The notes under the pieces were generated by a model. The model saw nothing but the letters and a program-made list of their open reading frames with translations, had not been told where the DNA came from and made no database searches. A DNA stretch of 64,000 nt, from NCBI GenBank assembly GCA_945910005.1, contig OX246746.1, positions 29,699,298-29,763,297 on the forward strand, read 5' to 3'. Source of the stretch: Isoperla grammatica. Lineage: Eukaryota > Arthropoda > Insecta > Plecoptera > Perlodidae. Made by a program: the position numbers and the translations under genes. The first letter of the stretch is position 1. Every line of letters begins with the position of its first letter. Shown one piece after another: positions 61,443 through 64,000 of the stretch.

Positions 61443-64000
61443 CTCTAAGGTATAGGTCTAGTTCAAGGATACCGAATACTCGCAGCTTGAGCAGTAGAAG
61501 TCAGTTTTCTTAGGTTCCCTGCTGATTAGAGATACGTGGCAGGTAGTCTCCGACAACTCAATCTAAGCACGTGCCCTGCTGGGTCAAACCAAGAACACAA
61601 GGTAATACATACATGAGGGCAAGCAAACAAATTGATGGAGCCAGACACGATCCGATCCGCATAACACTATTCAAGTATAATGGACAACCTATTTCTTTGC
61701 GTGGAAACGAAGCGAACTAAAACGACTTCGAATAACAAACCCCTTTTCTTCTTGTTCGGTATATTGAATGTTCATAAAAAGGCAGAAACGCGTTGTGGAG
61801 AAGAAAATTCCAATTTTCACTGGGGCTTTCTTCTTCCACAGATTTTATAAAACAATTTAAATAGAAGATGAACTGTTAGTGATGTTTCCGAGGTCCGTAC
61901 CAAGAAACACAACACAATCTCTGCGTTCAATGTGTTGCGTTTTATTGGAATCAATAAAGTGGATGTTTTTATTTGCTTTATGAACGTTTCCGTAAGTTGA
62001 AGGTAACACATAACATAACTAGTACACACGTAGCAAAATAAAACCTACCTTTCAATGTGAATGGCAATTTAATCGATTAAAAAGGCGGAGGGTGGGGGGG
62101 GGGAGGGGATGTTAAGATGATATTTTTTTATTGTTACTCTTTTCACCTCATCAGGTGTTGCGAGAAAAGACATCCCTAGACATACAGGGTAAACTGACAA
62201 TCAACTTGTTTATATGATTCTTGCAGAAGGACACCATAACGATTTCAATAATAATTGACTATACCTACATGGTGATGGGTAATTGCTGTGGTCTGTGGTA
62301 TGTGTCGTATTTGAAACCAATTACTGCCAGATCCCATGAGCCAGAGCTGGGCAGTGTAATTAGACAATTAGACACATTGAAATTAATATCACGTATACCA
62401 TGATTACCTAAAAGCTATTTTCACAAAGAAAAAACAAACCCTTATCAAACTAATCAACTCTTGAAATGTAAGCCAGTGATTTGCTTAGCACGCTACGCTA
62501 TTAGGCCTATAGCTGACACTCCAGCCACAGTGAAGTCTGTTCTTCAAAACACAACCTTTATTAAAAAGAATTAGAAAAACGTTAAATTAATAAGCTTGGG
62601 CAATGCTCGTAGCATCACAAATTAAATTACCCTCTAAATGTTAAGATTAAAATGGAGATTTTTTCACGCACTAAGATCACGCTTTCATGACCATGGCTGT
62701 CGTTTAATACTACGTTGTTTTGATTCAGAAGGTTAATTAGTATGCGCACATCAATATACTCGCTGATCATGGTTTTGAAACACGATCATTATTTTAGGTT
62801 TCATAATCCCAATATCGAAGATATTTATACAAATGTAATAAAACATATCGTTTGTGGTTTTTTCTTTGTACAGTTGTTGTAAGTGTGTCCGGCATAATTT
62901 TTATATTACAGTGTACATAATTCTTTTAAAGTACCTATAGTGTACTTAAGTACATAGTGTAGTGTAACAGCTGGGTAAGTAAAGTACTTTAATTGGCTCC
63001 CCGCATCGTCCCGGTTCTCCGGGTTGGCTGCCAGCCTGCCTGCCCGGAGGTGTCACGGGGATCGGACATATTTCTCTAATGGAGATTAATGGTCCAGGGC
63101 TCGAGTGTCAGTCAGGAACCAAGTTAGTGTCGGGAAGCAATAAGACGTAGCGCTGACTTCACCTCCCCCTCCCCCTCACGTACATCTGGGGTCACAACAC
63201 AACACCAATTAGCTGTTTCCTTATTGGCGCACAAAATGAACATTATTCTAGGCTTAGTTTCAGTGTGTATTCAGTATGTTCATCACGATGTAAAGTTCCG
63301 TTGCCGTAACGAGCAATGTGAGGTATGGAATTCTCAGAAGAGACGGTCGCTCCACGACGGAATTCGCCGCGAAATTTCCCGGTATACCTGCTTGTTATTG
63401 TCCAGTGCAGGAGTGCACCCGCCACACTTGGAACAGACAACGCTTGCCAACAGACACGTTGATGGCATCACAATACCTGAGGCATGAGAACGAGATGCAA
63501 ATAGATTTAGATTGATAGTGCACATAAGTCACTTCACTAATCTATGACCTTGTAAGATGAAGGGTACAGTCCTACGGGTTATAGAAACGCAATGGATCGA
63601 TTGATAGATGCCTAGACAACATTGTGTACACAATTTTCCATTGAGAAATTAATTTTTTACAATTTAAAAAAATTACAATCACTACCTACTTTAAAATACA
63701 TAGAACGAAACATGTTGCTCTTTGTTGCACGGGGGTGTTCCGTAAATCCAAATTACCGGTGGCTGCTGACGCCTGAACACTTTGGCCGGCTCCTAAACAC
63801 ATATGTGCATTATTTCGAGATAGGCGTCGACAACGTCGCCGTGATAATGATAATGAATGCAAATCGGTACAGATGGCTCAATCATCTCAATCCAGAAGTT
63901 CCTGGGGTGAGACCATCATGCGCTTACGTGACGTACAAAGGGTCGTCAACTCTTGACCTCTGCGTGTCCTCTAACCTCCACGAGGGGCGATTCCTCTACA
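61443..64000. other. Gene-free sequence to window end
   Basis: No supported gene. TAGGCCTA at 62502. G10 near 62094. A GC-rich patch at 62996-63062 holds CCCGGTTCTCCGGG (hairpin). Four overlapping frames at 63224-63525 on both strands (63-87 codons) have no recognised domain or splice sites. The last 300 bp are GC-richer than average but unassigned. Confidence 0.45.

Noticed and set aside
63224..63525. Small genes on both strands (63-87 codons)
   Set aside because: Overlapping frames on both strands with no domain or splice evidence.

Overview
This is an AT-rich, intron- and repeat-dominated stretch of an animal nuclear genome with almost no continuous coding sequence. There are no bacterial operons, rRNA genes or CRISPR arrays. 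Three things point to a marine invertebrate: abundant microsatellites and G/C homopolymers, several small non-autonomous DNA transposons, and eleven copies of the palindromic octamer TAGGCCTA. A deuterostome such as an echinoderm or hemichordate is my guess from memory of such genomes, not something the window proves.

The one recognisable gene piece is a single internal exon on the minus strand at 37852-38017. It encodes 55 codons that match the region just before the motor domain of KIF26/VAB-8 family kinesins, with a good acceptor and a consensus AAG|GTAAG donor. If this is right, sequence below about 37.85 kb is intron leading to the motor exons, and sequence above 38.02 kb is intron leading back to N-terminal exons. 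None of those other exons could be found here. A second, unidentified internal-exon candidate lies on the plus strand at 57814-57965, and a weak terminal-exon candidate lies on the minus strand at 43609-43804. All other long open frames, including those over 300 codons, come from tandem repeats that lack stops.

The rest is mostly repeats. Long minisatellites are: 95/97 bp (8.54-10.70 kb, 22 full copies), 78 bp (15.28-16.47 kb), 49/47 bp (32.96-34.66 kb, 35 copies), 10 bp (39.03-39.66 kb, 63 copies, one variable base) and 7 bp (60.63-60.80 kb). Microsatellites include an 829-bp (AAAT)n at 45.66-46.49 kb, which begins exactly at the 3' end of a retroelement-like tail seen at four other places.

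Mobile elements recognised by structure are: three hAT-type non-autonomous elements with 8-bp target duplications (11107-11811, 24275-24804, 41247-42654); a four-copy MITE family whose inverted ends carry CRE-like TGACGTCA (19.0, 32.4, 37.2 and 52.9 kb); a ~730-bp element present twice in opposite orientation (28.7 and 59.8 kb); a 63-bp-arm foldback (59391-59532); and tRNA-derived SINE-like sequence (60488-60637). Tandem repeats and recognisable mobile elements together make up roughly a fifth of the window. I see no gene cluster or evident new functional system; the interest lies in repeat biology.
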